Shown here: positions 18,001-26,628 of the stretch, piece after piece | Layout of the letters: every line of letters starts with the position of its first letter | How positions within the stretch are numbered: position 1 is the first letter of the stretch | Assembly (NCBI GenBank): GCA_050301235.1 | Contig: JBNKZD010000157.1 | Location: 1-64,000, forward strand | DNA length: 64,000 nucleotides | Direction of reading: 5' to 3' | Origin: JAFGIN01 sp050301235 | Lineage (GTDB): Bacteria; Fibrobacterota; Chitinivibrionia; Chitinivibrionales; Chitinispirillaceae | Translations under genes and position numbers: made by a program | The notes under the pieces: model-generated | What the model saw: only the letters and a program-made list of their open reading frames with translations | What the model was told of the DNA's origin: nothing | The model's database searches: none

Positions 18001-21000
18001 TCCAAATGTGCTACCAGTGAAACCACTGCCTCCACCCTGAACTCCTGTACAAGGATCTGAATAAGTCTTGAATGTCACAGAAATATTGTGGCTTGCCATT
18101 ATATTGGAGAATGTGTACGAAGTGATCGCACCTTGATCTACGCCATCAACCTTTACTGCGTTGATCTGATAGCCGCTGTTGGGAGTGAAGGTGTAGGTTT
18201 TGTTATCGCCGTCGTTCACCCATATGGCTCCATTCGGGCTTATCGAACCGTTGGCTCCTGCATTGGCAATAATGTAGTATTGGTATCCGGTAAATTCCAT
18301 TTCTGCAATGTTGCAGTAATTGCCGTTTGCAGCAATATAACGGACATACCGGTAGGGTGCTGCATTAAGATTTATACTACTCCACTGACCTTCTGCAGGT
18401 GCTGTTGTAATGGTATACAAGTCAACATACCCGGTGCTGCTTGATGTATTGGAACCCTGGAACTTTCCACCAACCATTCGTGAAGCAAAGCCGGACCGGG
18501 GATAAAAACGGATAGTTCCGATACCTTTTGAATCTCCCAGATCCAGACCAGTATATCCACCATCAGCTTGAATTGCGTCAAAAAAGGTGCTGGTATTACC
18601 ATCTGTTGCCTTACAGTATTCCGAACCTGTTGCATATGGTGGAATAGTACCGAAAGGGGTACCATTCAAGCCACCGCCTCCACCCTGGACCTCTGCACAA
18701 GGATCTGAATAAGCCTTAAATGACACAGAAATATTGTGGTTCGCGGTCACGTTGGAGAATGTATATGAAAAGACAGGACCTTTATTTGAGCCATCAACCT
18801 TAACGGCGTTGATCTGATAGCCGCTGTTAGGAGTGAATGTGAAGGTTTTGCTGTCTCCACTGTTCACCCATATGGCTCCACTCGGACTAATAGAACCATT
18901 AGCTCCGGCAATGGCGGTGATATAATATTGGTTTCCACCAAACTCCATTTCTGTGATATTGCCATAGCTGTTATTTGGAGCCAAATAGCGGACATATCGA
19001 TACGATCCTGAATTGATAACCACATTGGTCCACTGTCCATTTGCTGGTGTTGTTGAAATTGTATATAGATCGACGAATCCGGAACTGTTGGATGTGTTGG
19101 AACCCTGGAACTTTCCACCAACCATACGTGAAGCAAATCCGGGACGGGGATAAAAACGGATCGATCCGATAACCTTTGCGGTTCCCAGATCCAGACCGGT
19201 ATATGCACCATTCCCTTGAGAACAATCGTAGAAAGAATTTATATCGCCGTCGGAAGCCATACAAAATTCCGATCCAGGTGCATATGATGAGAATGATGCG
19301 CCAAAAGCAGTGCCCTGATAGCCACTTCCACCACCATTAGCATTTGCACACGGAGTGTAGCGTAATTTGAGGGTATAATCACCGAAAAGAACCCACCAGT
19401 AAGGACGCTTTGCTGATGCAAAACCATCGATCTGCCATGTATTTGGTCTGATGGAAAGCGTATCATAATATTTTTTCCAAATATCACCAAACATAGCATT
19501 AGGGTTGTTGTATGTGTAACTTTGCCAGCCAATAGGATTATCATTATACTCCTTTGAACGAGCTATAATGCCAATAGCCTTGCCGTAAAACATATTACAT
19601 TCACTGACTTGACCTGAAGCATAATTTAAATAAGTACGCGAACCATTATCATCACCCGGTGAGGCTGCAAAGCACCCGCCATTGAGTACAAGGCTGGGAG
19701 ATATCGAAGCGCTTATTTTCTTGTTCTTCCAGAGGGAACGGTAAAAAACGTATCCTGCTGTAGCAGCATTGTTTGTCCATGATGGTGACCATGTAGATCC
19801 GTTTTGAACCCAATCGTAAGGAGTTCCAGCCGAAGTAAGCATCGCGCTAAAATCGGGAGCAGTAAATGCATTTGTGTTCCAATTTGCATGTGTCTCAATT
19901 ATCCGGAATGGAACATTTTGATTGAGCCAGTCAGCATAAGCATTAAGCTTTGTAGTGCTGACGTTTGCTGCGGTATTAACTGCATCATTCTCTTTCCCCC
20001 AGTCGTGTCGTGCGATTTTCAATTGATAAGCAGCATCGACAGCTAGACAAAGTTCGTTAGTCGCTGAACCGAAATCAAAAGGTTGGTTATAGTATGATCC
20101 AGTACGGAAAAGATGGTTATTGTCAAAATACTCAACAAGCAGAGTTCGTTCGAGATCCTGACTGAATGTTTCCGGGGGAGGTTGATCTGACACTGTTTGT
20201 GGTTTACCTGATGCGTCATACAAGGTTTGTCCGTTTCTATCAGTCCAAGTCGCACTTTTTTCATAAGCAGCGCTATACGGATTGATACGACTTACGTAAA
20301 TATCGGGCAGAGCCATGGGCGAGGGCCGTGCCAAGTCTGCCGCACTGATTTCATTGTGGGGACGGGCGGTAGTTACTGTAGTAGAGATTGTGCCATTATT
20401 GATGAACGGAGTGGTATACACGGCATCATTAACATAGAAAAAATCAGCAAAAGAAGGATTTATACTTGTCTGAAAAGCGTATTTGGTTCCGGATACGGTG
20501 AAGGATGTCTGGTTCCATCCCGTTTGCCAGGTAGTATCGGTTGGTTTGATAAAGCATTGCTCAATAGCCATACTGTTGAGATGATACACGTTTTCCCAAT
20601 TACCATCCAGATCGGCAATAGGAATATCGGAACGATTGCCGGTCATTCCACCACATACCATAAAAATTTCTTTATCGCCAGTGAAATCCTGCACCACAGT
20701 GTTAGTGGTGAGATCACGTACTGCGCCTATTGGATACGGCCAGGCGATACGTAGTACGTAGGAACATTCAGGAAAACGACCAACAAAAATCACACCTTCC
20801 AAAGCATAATTTGCTTTTACGTCCTTTAAAAAACGACGAAGAGCCATAGCAGTAAGTCCATCCTGATGTACCGCCCCTGCATAGACAGAGGTAGAAAGAA
20901 CAAGCCCGTACTTGCCATCATTTGAAAGATCCTGCTTAAATCGCTTGAGCCGGAACTGAAGGTCTGCAAGCTGATATTTAGACCCCGTAAACGCGTTCAT

Positions 21001-21228
21001 CAGTCTGGGTTCGACAAGGATGAGCACCAGTGGAACATTGGTCGGAGTCTGATCCACATTGCTTTCGACTCCGGAAAGCCCCAGGATCGAGTTAATCTCA
21101 ATCGTGTTGTCCGCCACGAGCGGAATGTTATAATTGGTATAGTTGGCCATAATGGTCGACATCTTAGTCTGACCACACACTGACCATGCTGCCAATCCGA
21201 TGATAAGCGTAGCCCATTTCATGATCAT
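15097..21228 (-). CDS. Giant secreted multidomain protein with cysteine-peptidase-like head and adhesion/carbohydrate-binding modules
   Basis: The best start is ATG at 21228, with AAGGAG 7 nt upstream, giving about 2043 residues; the longer TTG start lacks a ribosome-binding site. Residue numbers below count six more. A signal peptide ends near AWSVCG. Residues about 60-630 resemble a clan CD/C25-type peptidase: RRFLKDVK...GVIFVGRFPE, RIIETHAN (His453) and LVLNGGC (Cys525) as a candidate His/Cys dyad. Then come three discoidin-like domains (about 633-775, 850-990, 1065-1205), six InlB-type repeats with the signature NGxISPSG (775, 990, 1206, 1279, 1354, 1562), two CBM35-like domains (1431-1556, 1637-1763, YEAENA start), two Ig-like domains (1769-1947) and a 100-residue C-terminal unit. 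It is probably surface-bound or released and binds polysaccharide or protein. Confidence 0.75.
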   Translation of the reverse strand: MIMKWATLIIGLAAWSVCGQTKMSTIMANYTNYNIPLVADNTIEINSILGLSGVESNVDQTPTNVPLVLILVEPRLMNAFTGSKYQLADLQFRLKRFKQDLSNDGKYGLVLSTSVYAGAVHQDGLTAMALRRFLKDVKANYALEGVIFVGRFPECSYVLRIAWPYPIGAVRDLTTNTVVQDFTGDKEIFMVCGGMTGNRSDIPIADLDGNWENVYHLNSMAIEQCFIKPTDTTWQTGWNQTSFTVSGTKYAFQTSINPSFADFFYVNDAVYTTPFINNGTISTTVTTARPHNEISAADLARPSPMALPDIYVSRINPYSAAYEKSATWTDRNGQTLYDASGKPQTVSDQPPPETFSQDLERTLLVEYFDNNHLFRTGSYYNQPFDFGSATNELCLAVDAAYQLKIARHDWGKENDAVNTAANVSTTKLNAYADWLNQNVPFRIIETHANWNTNAFTAPDFSAMLTSAGTPYDWVQNGSTWSPSWTNNAATAGYVFYRSLWKNKKISASISPSLVLNGGCFAASPGDDNGSRTYLNYASGQVSECNMFYGKAIGIIARSKEYNDNPIGWQSYTYNNPNAMFGDIWKKYYDTLSIRPNTWQIDGFASAKRPYWWVLFGDYTLKLRYTPCANANGGGSGYQGTAFGASFSSYAPGSEFCMASDGDINSFYDCSQGNGAYTGLDLGTAKVIGSIRFYPRPGFASRMVGGKFQGSNTSNSSGFVDLYTISTTPANGQWTNVVINSGSYRYVRYLAPNNSYGNITEMEFGGNQYYITAIAGANGSISPSGAIWVNSGDSKTFTFTPNSGYQINAVKVDGSNKGPVFSYTFSNVTANHNISVSFKAYSDPCAEVQGGGGGLNGTPFGTIPPYATGSEYCKATDGNTSTFFDAIQADGGYTGLDLGDSKGIGTIRFYPRSGFASRMVGGKFQGSNTSSSTGYVDLYTITTAPAEGQWSSINLNAAPYRYVRYIAANGNYCNIAEMEFTGYQYYIIANAGANGSISPNGAIWVNDGDNKTYTFTPNSGYQINAVKVDGVDQGAITSYTFSNIMASHNISVTFKTYSDPCTGVQGGGSGFTGSTFGLTPPYSTGFEYCKSTDGDISTFYDAQQADGAYTGIDLGTAKVIGKIRFYPRSGFGSRMNGGKFQGSNTSNSSGFVDLYTIPSTPAVQWNEVTIPNATAYRWVRYLAPSGSYGNIAEMEFYAPVQYTITASADANGSISPSGSVLVTGGSSQTFTITPNNNYDVSSVIIDGVNQGVIYTYTFQNVNANHTISATFKNGTFNITSSAGSGGTISPSGSIQVTGNSNQTFTISPSSGYVINTVFVDGTNVGAVTSYTFTNVTANHSIAAMFKPIVYTITASAGANGTISPSGSVSVNSGTTQSFTITPNSGYAVSGVTVDGSNQGAINTYTFGNVNANHTISATFAAQNASKYEAENAALSGSANKNTNHTGYSGTGFVDGFFNSTTAQASFSVNVASAGSYVLTLHYSAGNGTSTNTGLYVNGTKLKSISCPVTANWNTWADETEIVTLNAGSNTIAYKADASSSSCINLDFITLTYNGTPSYTITASAGTNGTISPSGSISVTLGGSKNFTITPNSGYQVNAVTIDGTNQGAVTTYTFTNVTANHTIAATFTTNNGVYEAENATLSGGAAKNTNHSGYSGTGFVDGFFNSSTAKVTFSITVATAGSYTAKLHYSAGNGTSTNTGLYVNGVYIKNISCPGTSNWDTWADQTETVTLFAGNNTIEYLVQNSSSSCINLDKLTLTVTSCTPPTIVSSPASASICVGNSAIMNVNASGATSWQWYKGSTALTNSSYYAGAQAAKLTITASDNSVAGSYYCVCSNGSCSANSGSATLTINAQPVITSNPSNTSICETYGNATMSVSATGATQYEWHDANGILTDSKYYTGTTTATLRFVYIPYAWNGSTYYCVVKNSAGCSVTSSSAMLTVYPTTEMNSIWNSSWYNHQGAGGNPNGNFWVQVDAPSGTTAYVKITNPVYPQFNRTTQVTGQTWPEVSSGNTSLPAGTITVEYWCVNASGCESSRSFWTNPAW

Positions 21229-21320
21229 CTGCTTTCTCCTTTTCAATTTTTAAAAGCATCATTAATAGGGGGTTCAGAATTTTGTAAATCAAGAGTAGAA
21301 AATAAGTTGAAAGGAGAATC

Positions 21321-21348
21321 AAAAAACGAAACAAAAGTTTCGTTTTTT
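21321..21348 (-). terminator. Terminator downstream of the histidine-kinase remnant
   Basis: AAAAAACGAAAC and GTTTCGTTTTTT form a 12-bp stem with an AAAA loop. On the minus strand it ends in TTTTTT just past the stop at 21403, between the kinase remnant and the large secreted-protein gene. Confidence 0.7.
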
Positions 21349-21402
21349 TTCCAGCTAATTTATGGTTATACGAAATACATCAGCAAATTGAATTGTTTTG
21401 AT

Positions 21403-22718
21403 TTAAACAATTATTTCTTTGACTGCTTGTGACAATTGCTCAATGGTAAATGGCTTGTAAACAAGTTTAGAGGAATTTATTGCAGTGGAAAGTGTTTCTG
21501 TTTCTGAGGAAGATAATTTGCCCAAATAACCTGAAATGAATATGGTTTTCACTTTTGAGTTCATTTTGTGCAATTTATCGGCACATTGAACACCGTTCAT
21601 TATCGGCATTACCATATCAAGAATTACCAGATCCACATTACAGTTGATTTCCTTATAAATTCTGATTGCATCTTCTCCATTACTGCAGGTAGTAACAGAA
21701 TATCCTAGTACCTCAAGCATCTTTGATGTTGAATATCTGATTTTTTCATCATCATCGACAAGTAATATCCTGCCTTTTCCATATTCGATTTTCAAAGCTT
21801 CTTCGGATTTTTTCTGTTGTTTATCGTTAGAGGTTGGAAAATAAACATGAAAAACACTCTCTGTTCCAAACTCACTATCAACTGTTATAAAACCATTATG
21901 GCTCAATGATGTACCATAAGCAGTCGCGAGCCCCAGGCCGGTTCCTTTTCCCATTTCCTTGGTAGTAAAAAAAGGTTCAAATATATCCTTTTTTATTTCA
22001 TCGCTCATTCCGGTACCATTATCTTCAATGTCAACAACAATAAAGGTTCCACCTAGAGCACCTTTATTATGTGATTTAGCAATTTCTGAACTGAGTTCCT
22101 CATTCCGTGTATTAAAATTTAACATCCCTCCTTTTAGCATAGCATCACAAGCATTGATAGCAACATTAAGCAACAGATTCTGAATTTGAATCCGATCGCC
22201 AAAAAGATGATGATTTTCTGCAGAAAGGGCAGTTTTAATGATGATGTTTTTGTCAATTGTGTGTTGAAGCATTGTTACTACATCGATAATTGTGTCATTA
22301 AGATCAAAACTGACCATTTCCGAGATGTTCTGACGAGCAAAAGTTAACATTTTTTTTGTCAAAACAGAAGCATCCTGTGCAGTTTTTATTATACTTTCAG
22401 CCTGGGATAGCAATTGCTTATCTTTTTCAAATGTGCTTATTCGCAAAAGAGTAGCACTTCCGGTTATCACCGAAAGAATGTTATTGAAATCGTGAGCTAT
22501 ACCATCAGCTATTTCCCGAGCGCTTCAAGACGGGATGCATGTAATTGTTGCACTTGATTTTCGAGCATAATCCTTTTGTGTTCGTTTTTACGTGTAAGTG
22601 TAATATCACGAGAATAATGTTGATAATGAAAGATACGAAAGGGATGATCGAAAAAAGGTTCATGGAGCATTCTTAAAAAATAGATCTCATGTATGAAGGC
22701 CCTGGAGTGTTTGTCCAA
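21403..22718 (-). pseudogene. Hybrid histidine kinase with receiver domain, frameshifted at the H-box region
   Basis: From 22470 down to 21403 the frame encodes a HATPase_c domain (N-box NVAINACDAM, DNGTGM, GKGTGLGLA) and a C-terminal receiver (VDDDEK, phospho-acceptor region LVILDMVMP, Lys in YKPF). The preceding HisKA segment EIADGIAHDFNNIL is encoded just upstream in the same frame. The part before it, a PAS-like tail ending QLHASRLEALGK (22718-22509), is in another frame and stops at once. One missing G in GGG at 22515-22517 (CCC on the plus strand) separates LEALG from EIADGIAHDFNN. The PAS part is also short, so this kinase is probably inactive unless the G is a sequencing error. Confidence 0.7.
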
Positions 22719-23487
22719 AGTCCGGAACTTGATTAAGGATTCTGTTAAAAATGTTTTCGTTGCTTTGAAAATATTTTCCTGCAGCCAGTATATCCTTTTC
22801 GTCGATTTTAGAATTGAAACCGGTTAATGCATCAGTAACACCTGTTTTTGTAAGAAATTCTGAATTGTAAAATGGAAAAGAGGAGTTCATTATTCTGTAA
22901 AGCCATAAAAAATATTTCGGTTGATAACCATAGATTGTGTTCCAGACTCTTCTTAAATATTGCTCTGTAACATTTGCACTAAAAGACCAATCAAAAATAT
23001 CCACCGGATTGGAAATAAATAGTGCTTCGATTATTTTTTCAATAACAGGTTTGTGAAATTTACTGCAACTAGACACAAGACTGTAAATAAAAGCTCGATT
23101 AATTGCATTAATAAAATCAATTTTTCCGAAATCAATGGGCTTTTCAAACACAGACAACGAACCATATTTTCCGCATTCAAATCCTTTTTTAATAGAGTCG
23201 TTGCCGGTTAAAACAATAAATGATATTCGAGGGGAATATTTTTTTAAAAGATAGAATTCATCATTATTGATTCCATCGAGACCAAGATCCATAATACAAA
23301 CATGGAATCTTTGTTTTGAAGACAATATTGAATCTGTTTGAGATACATTGGAACATGAAATAATTGTGTACAATTTATAATAATTCAGTATTTCCGAATA
23401 GATTTGAAGTAATTTAGGATCATCATCTACCATGCAAATGTTTATTGAATTTTTTAGAAAAATGTATGGGTTTTGAGCTAAATCCAT
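22687..23487 (-). CDS. Response regulator with receiver domain and AraC-like C-terminal half
   Basis: 266 residues. Residues 15-135 are a receiver domain: acidic pocket MVDDD (19-23), phospho-acceptor in VCIMDLGLDG, Thr in FIVLTGND and Lys in VFEKPI. Residues about 150-230 are helical with FSANVTEQYLRRVWNTIYGY resembling the second helix-turn-helix of AraC-type regulators, so DNA binding is possible but weakly supported. The gene ends within the start of the broken histidine kinase remnant, which would have been its partner or cotranscribed neighbour. ATG at 23487 has no strong ribosome-binding site. Confidence 0.65.
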   Translation of the reverse strand: MDLAQNPYIFLKNSINICMVDDDPKLLQIYSEILNYYKLYTIISCSNVSQTDSILSSKQRFHVCIMDLGLDGINNDEFYLLKKYSPRISFIVLTGNDSIKKGFECGKYGSLSVFEKPIDFGKIDFINAINRAFIYSLVSSCSKFHKPVIEKIIEALFISNPVDIFDWSFSANVTEQYLRRVWNTIYGYQPKYFLWLYRIMNSSFPFYNSEFLTKTGVTDALTGFNSKIDEKDILAAGKYFQSNENIFNRILNQVPDFGQTLQGLHT

Positions 23488-23726
23488 GTAGAAAATCCGG
23501 CTTCATAGCAAGTGGTTTTGCTGACAGGTATTTAATTTTTTTGCATACGAGGTTAATATAGATAGTTGTATACCCAGGTTCAACAATTCCGTCTGAAAAA
23601 CAAGTGGATTCCAACCATTTTTTGAATTAAACGTAATCCTATAGCTCTTAATATATATATTTAATGAGTTAATGCACGGTTAATATTAATAGTTCCATAT
23701 TGTGTTAACGACTTACGAGGTAACAC

Positions 23727-23852
23727 ATGACTCTGTTAAAAAAAACCTGGTTCAGGTCTGCATTCAAAGCGATTGTTTTTGCGCTAGTGGTATTTAAAAT
23801 AGCGATGGGGTTCAGGAAAAAAAGTGAAAAGATGTGTTCAAAAAAGGTATAG
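23727..23852 (+). CDS. 41-residue single-span membrane peptide, paralogue of the one at 14687
   Basis: ATG at 23727 follows ACGAGGTAACAC. The product has a basic start (LLKKTWFRSAFK), a hydrophobic span (AIVFALVVFKIAMG) and a basic tail (FRKKSEKMCSKKV), almost the same as the 43-residue peptide at 14687. It ends 29 bp before the next gene on the same strand, so the two are likely cotranscribed. Function unknown. Confidence 0.7.
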   Translation: MTLLKKTWFRSAFKAIVFALVVFKIAMGFRKKSEKMCSKKV

Positions 23853-23881
23853 CAACTTTTTCAGAATAACAGGAAAAATGT

Positions 23882-24238
23882 ATGGATACAGTTAATTTCT
23901 TAACAATTGATACTGGCGATGATCTGACACTTTCATTCAGCTTTGAAGAAGGTACGAAATATGGAATTGATGGCTTTGCAATATTTCGTTCACCAAAGTT
24001 TGAGTTTACCATAGAGAAACATGAGCGGGGACCTTTTATTGAGTGGACGGATGATGATGTAATTATCCTGCTTCGGGAATTCACCTACGATCGGAACACG
24101 GTTGAAATCATCTATGATGGTGGAAAAGAGCAATTTGACATTTCGAAGATACGGGATGAAGAATTTAAACTGATGATCGTTGTTCTTAAAAAATTGAATT
24201 TCGATAATGCTTTCCGGTTGATAAAAAAAACAACCTAG
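23882..24238 (+). CDS. Small soluble protein of unknown function
   Basis: 118 residues without signal peptide or membrane span. Strand-rich N-terminal half (VNFLTIDTGDDLTLSFSF, YGIDGFAIFRSP) and a helical end (FKLMIVVLKKLNF). It is acidic overall. No family recognised. It follows the 41-residue membrane peptide by 29 bp, which suggests a two-gene unit. Confidence 0.6.
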   Translation: MDTVNFLTIDTGDDLTLSFSFEEGTKYGIDGFAIFRSPKFEFTIEKHERGPFIEWTDDDVIILLREFTYDRNTVEIIYDGGKEQFDISKIRDEEFKLMIVVLKKLNFDNAFRLIKKTT

Positions 24239-24699
24239 TTTCTATAGAGAAATCAGGAAAGTATTGCAGATTGAGATGATCCAGCGTGTTCTGATCGACA
24301 ATCGTGAAAAGTGCAGCTCAAATTGAAATTATTTTCACCTACCTTTTTCCTTCGTTGCTTCAAATGTACCTGCTTTCAAAGCGACTCCCTCAAAACATAA
24401 TTGTATCTGATGTCTGAAAAAAATACATTCTCGTTCCATTGGATCGGCGAAGGAGATCGATTTGATCTGTAGTAGATATTGGCTTGCTCTTGAAGCTGAT
24501 AAACAGCACATTTTTGCATAAAATTGCGTATTTAAAGTCATTTTAAATACATTCTTGAATTTTTCACTTCTCCATGGCAGTAATCAAAAAACTATTATCT
24601 GACAATGTGGTATGGTCTTTGCATACGAAGGGGACCAACAACTTTGAAAAAAATGTTTTCAATAATTTTTTAACATTTAATCCTTTAAGGGGGTTCACT
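24239..24699. other. Upstream region of amt-glnK
   Basis: No gene supported; the minus-strand open frame at 24335-24541 lacks family features. The right end holds a sigma-54-type promoter (24608-24623). The rest may carry enhancer sites for an NtrC-type activator, but I could not identify a clear palindrome. Confidence 0.5.
24608..24623 (+). promoter_or_regulatory. Sigma-54 promoter for amt-glnK
   Basis: TGGTATGGTCTTTGCA matches the -24/-12 consensus TGGCACG-N4-TTGCA at 10 of 12 fixed positions, with exactly 10 nt between the invariant GG and GC. It lies about 75 bp before the amt start, which leaves a normal leader. Ammonium-transporter operons are classic RpoN/NtrC targets, so nitrogen-limitation control is likely. 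Confidence 0.7.
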
Positions 24700-26085
24700 A
24701 TGAAAATGCTTGGGACTAAAGCACTTATGCTCATCCTGGCAGCTTTCTGTGCAGTCTTTGCTGAAGATAGCACGCCGTCGTTCAATATGGTTGATACGAT
24801 GTGGGTTCTTGTGGCTGGATTTCTGGTTTTCTTTATGAATGCAGGATTTGCATTTGTCGAAGCAGGATTTTGCCGGGCAAAAAATGTCGTCAATATTCTT
24901 GCAAAGAATTTCATGGTGTTTGCTCTTGCTGCGATTGCATTCTGGGCTATAGGTTACGGGCTGATGTTTGGAAAAGGCGGAGCGGTTATCGGTACTGATT
25001 CATTTTTGTTGAGCAGCACCGCAAACAGCCCTGTGACAAATATTCCTGTTTTTACATTTTTCTTTTTTCAACTGGCATTTGCTGCTGCCGGATGTTCGAT
25101 AATCTCCGGAGCCGTCGCAGAACGTATTAAACTGATCTCTTTCATTATATTTGGTACAGTTATGGTTGCGGTAATATATCCCCTTACCGGGCACTGGATC
25201 TGGGGTGGTGGCTGGCTTTCAACATTGGGTTTTCACGATTTTGCCGGCTCAACAGCGGTGCATTCCGTTGGCGGATGGTGTGCTCTTACCGGAATTATGC
25301 TTCTGGGCCCACGTATCGGTAAATACCGACCTGACGGATCTCAGCGTCCTATTTTAGGACATTCGATTCCACTTGCAACACTGGGTGGATTTATTTTATG
25401 GTTCGGCTGGTTCGGTTTCAATCCTGGAAGTGAGCTTGCCATGGACGAAAATGTGCCCCGTATCGCCCTTACAACTGCACTCGCTTCATGCGCCGGTGTT
25501 ATTGGGGGGATGATTGTTTCATGGAGAATCAGTAAAAAACCTGACTTGTCAATGATTATTAACGGCTGTCTTGCAGGACTGGTTGCAATTACAGCACCAT
25601 GTGCAGTTGTTACTCCTGCGGCTTCGATTCTGATCGGCCTTATTGCAGGTATTATCGTTGTCTACGCTGTCTTTATCTTCGATAAATTGAAAATCGATGA
25701 TCCTGTCGGCGCGCTTTCTGTACACCTTGTTAATGGTATCTGGGGAACACTTGCAGTAGGACTTTTTGCTGCTCCGGAGTTGTTTGGAGGTAAAGCCGGA
25801 CTTTTTTATGGCGGTGGTTTCAAACAGCTTGGAATACAGTTTGTCGGTGTTGCAGCTACAGGTATCACCGTATTTGTCCTTTCGCTGCTGCTCTGGACAA
25901 TAATTAAAAGTATATTTGGATTACGGGTATCACGAGAAGAAGAGATCGGTGGTCTCGATGTTGGTGAAATGGGTCTTGAAGGGTACAGTGGATTTCAGAT
26001 CTTCACAACTGAAGATATCGGACCCAGTATCAGTTTTGAACCATCAAAAAGCTCTCGTACTCAAGTTCAGGAGGTTGTAAAATGA
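24700..26085 (+). CDS. amt: Ammonium transporter
   Basis: Starts at the ATG at 24700 behind AAGGGGG, giving 461 residues. The longer frame from 24574 runs through the promoter. A signal peptide (LILAAFCAVFA) is followed by 11 membrane helices typical of Amt/MEP channels, with signatures such as NAGFAFVEAGFCRAKN, SGAVAERIKL, GGWCALTG and FGWFGFNPGS. The channel imports ammonium in the inner membrane. The stop overlaps the glnK start (ATGA), so the two are translationally coupled. A C-terminal cytoplasmic tail (from about residue 405) is the usual contact for PII. Confidence 0.93.
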   Translation: MKMLGTKALMLILAAFCAVFAEDSTPSFNMVDTMWVLVAGFLVFFMNAGFAFVEAGFCRAKNVVNILAKNFMVFALAAIAFWAIGYGLMFGKGGAVIGTDSFLLSSTANSPVTNIPVFTFFFFQLAFAAAGCSIISGAVAERIKLISFIIFGTVMVAVIYPLTGHWIWGGGWLSTLGFHDFAGSTAVHSVGGWCALTGIMLLGPRIGKYRPDGSQRPILGHSIPLATLGGFILWFGWFGFNPGSELAMDENVPRIALTTALASCAGVIGGMIVSWRISKKPDLSMIINGCLAGLVAITAPCAVVTPAASILIGLIAGIIVVYAVFIFDKLKIDDPVGALSVHLVNGIWGTLAVGLFAAPELFGGKAGLFYGGGFKQLGIQFVGVAATGITVFVLSLLLWTIIKSIFGLRVSREEEIGGLDVGEMGLEGYSGFQIFTTEDIGPSISFEPSKSSRTQVQEVVK

Positions 26086-26423
26086 AAATGATCGTGGCAA
26101 TAATTCAGCCTACAAAACTGCCGGATGTAAAAAATGCACTGTTTGCTGCAGATGTCAGAAAGATGACCGTTACCAACGTTATCGGTTGTGGTCAGCAGGG
26201 CGGATATACCGAATCGTATCGTGGAAGTGTTATCGAAATAAATCTTATCAAAAAGGTTCGAATCGAAATCGCTGTCAATGATGATTTTGTTAAACCAACT
26301 GTTGATGCAATTGTCAAAGGTGCACGGACTGGTAATATCGGTGATGGAAAGATTTTTATTCTTGACCTGCCCGAATGTATCCGTATCCGTACCGGTGAAC
26401 AGGGGCATGATGCGGTAGGTTAA
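26082..26423 (+). CDS. glnK: PII signal protein, GlnK type
   Basis: 113 residues, aligning without gaps to E. coli GlnB over the first 60. It binds the Amt channel and blocks it when nitrogen is plentiful, sensing ATP/ADP and 2-oxoglutarate. The T-loop GQQGGYTESYRGSVIEINLIKK has Ile at position 51 where the uridylylated Tyr normally stands, so control by GlnD uridylylation is not possible at that site. Regulation is probably by effectors alone. Gly37 and Gln39 of the ligand-binding loop are present. The gene overlaps amt by 4 bp. Confidence 0.9.
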   Translation: MKMIVAIIQPTKLPDVKNALFAADVRKMTVTNVIGCGQQGGYTESYRGSVIEINLIKKVRIEIAVNDDFVKPTVDAIVKGARTGNIGDGKIFILDLPECIRIRTGEQGHDAVG

Positions 26424-26471
26424 TTTACAATATTATCTCTGAAATAGTCATATTTCATAGACAAGTGTTGT

Positions 26472-26508
26472 GGGGCTTGCATTTATCAGCAGGTCCCATA
26501 TTTTTTTT
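26472..26508 (+). terminator. Terminator of amt-glnK
   Basis: GGGGCTTGC (26472-26480) pairs with GCAGGTCCC (26489-26497), using G-T pairs, and is followed by an eight-T run at 26501. It lies about 50 bp after the glnK stop. Confidence 0.7.
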
Positions 26509-26628
26509 CTTCGAAATAAATCCGGTTTCATAGAAACGGCTGTTAACATTAAGGCTATGGCATATTTTCCGCCAAAGTTCAATAACCTTGTTTACATTCC
26601 TGTAAACAGGCATTTGACTTGATGTAAA

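Noticed and set aside
16100..19300. Long near-repeats in DNA that could be taken for CRISPR or mobile repeats
   Set aside because: They are in frame and encode the duplicated discoidin, InlB-type and CBM35 modules of one protein.
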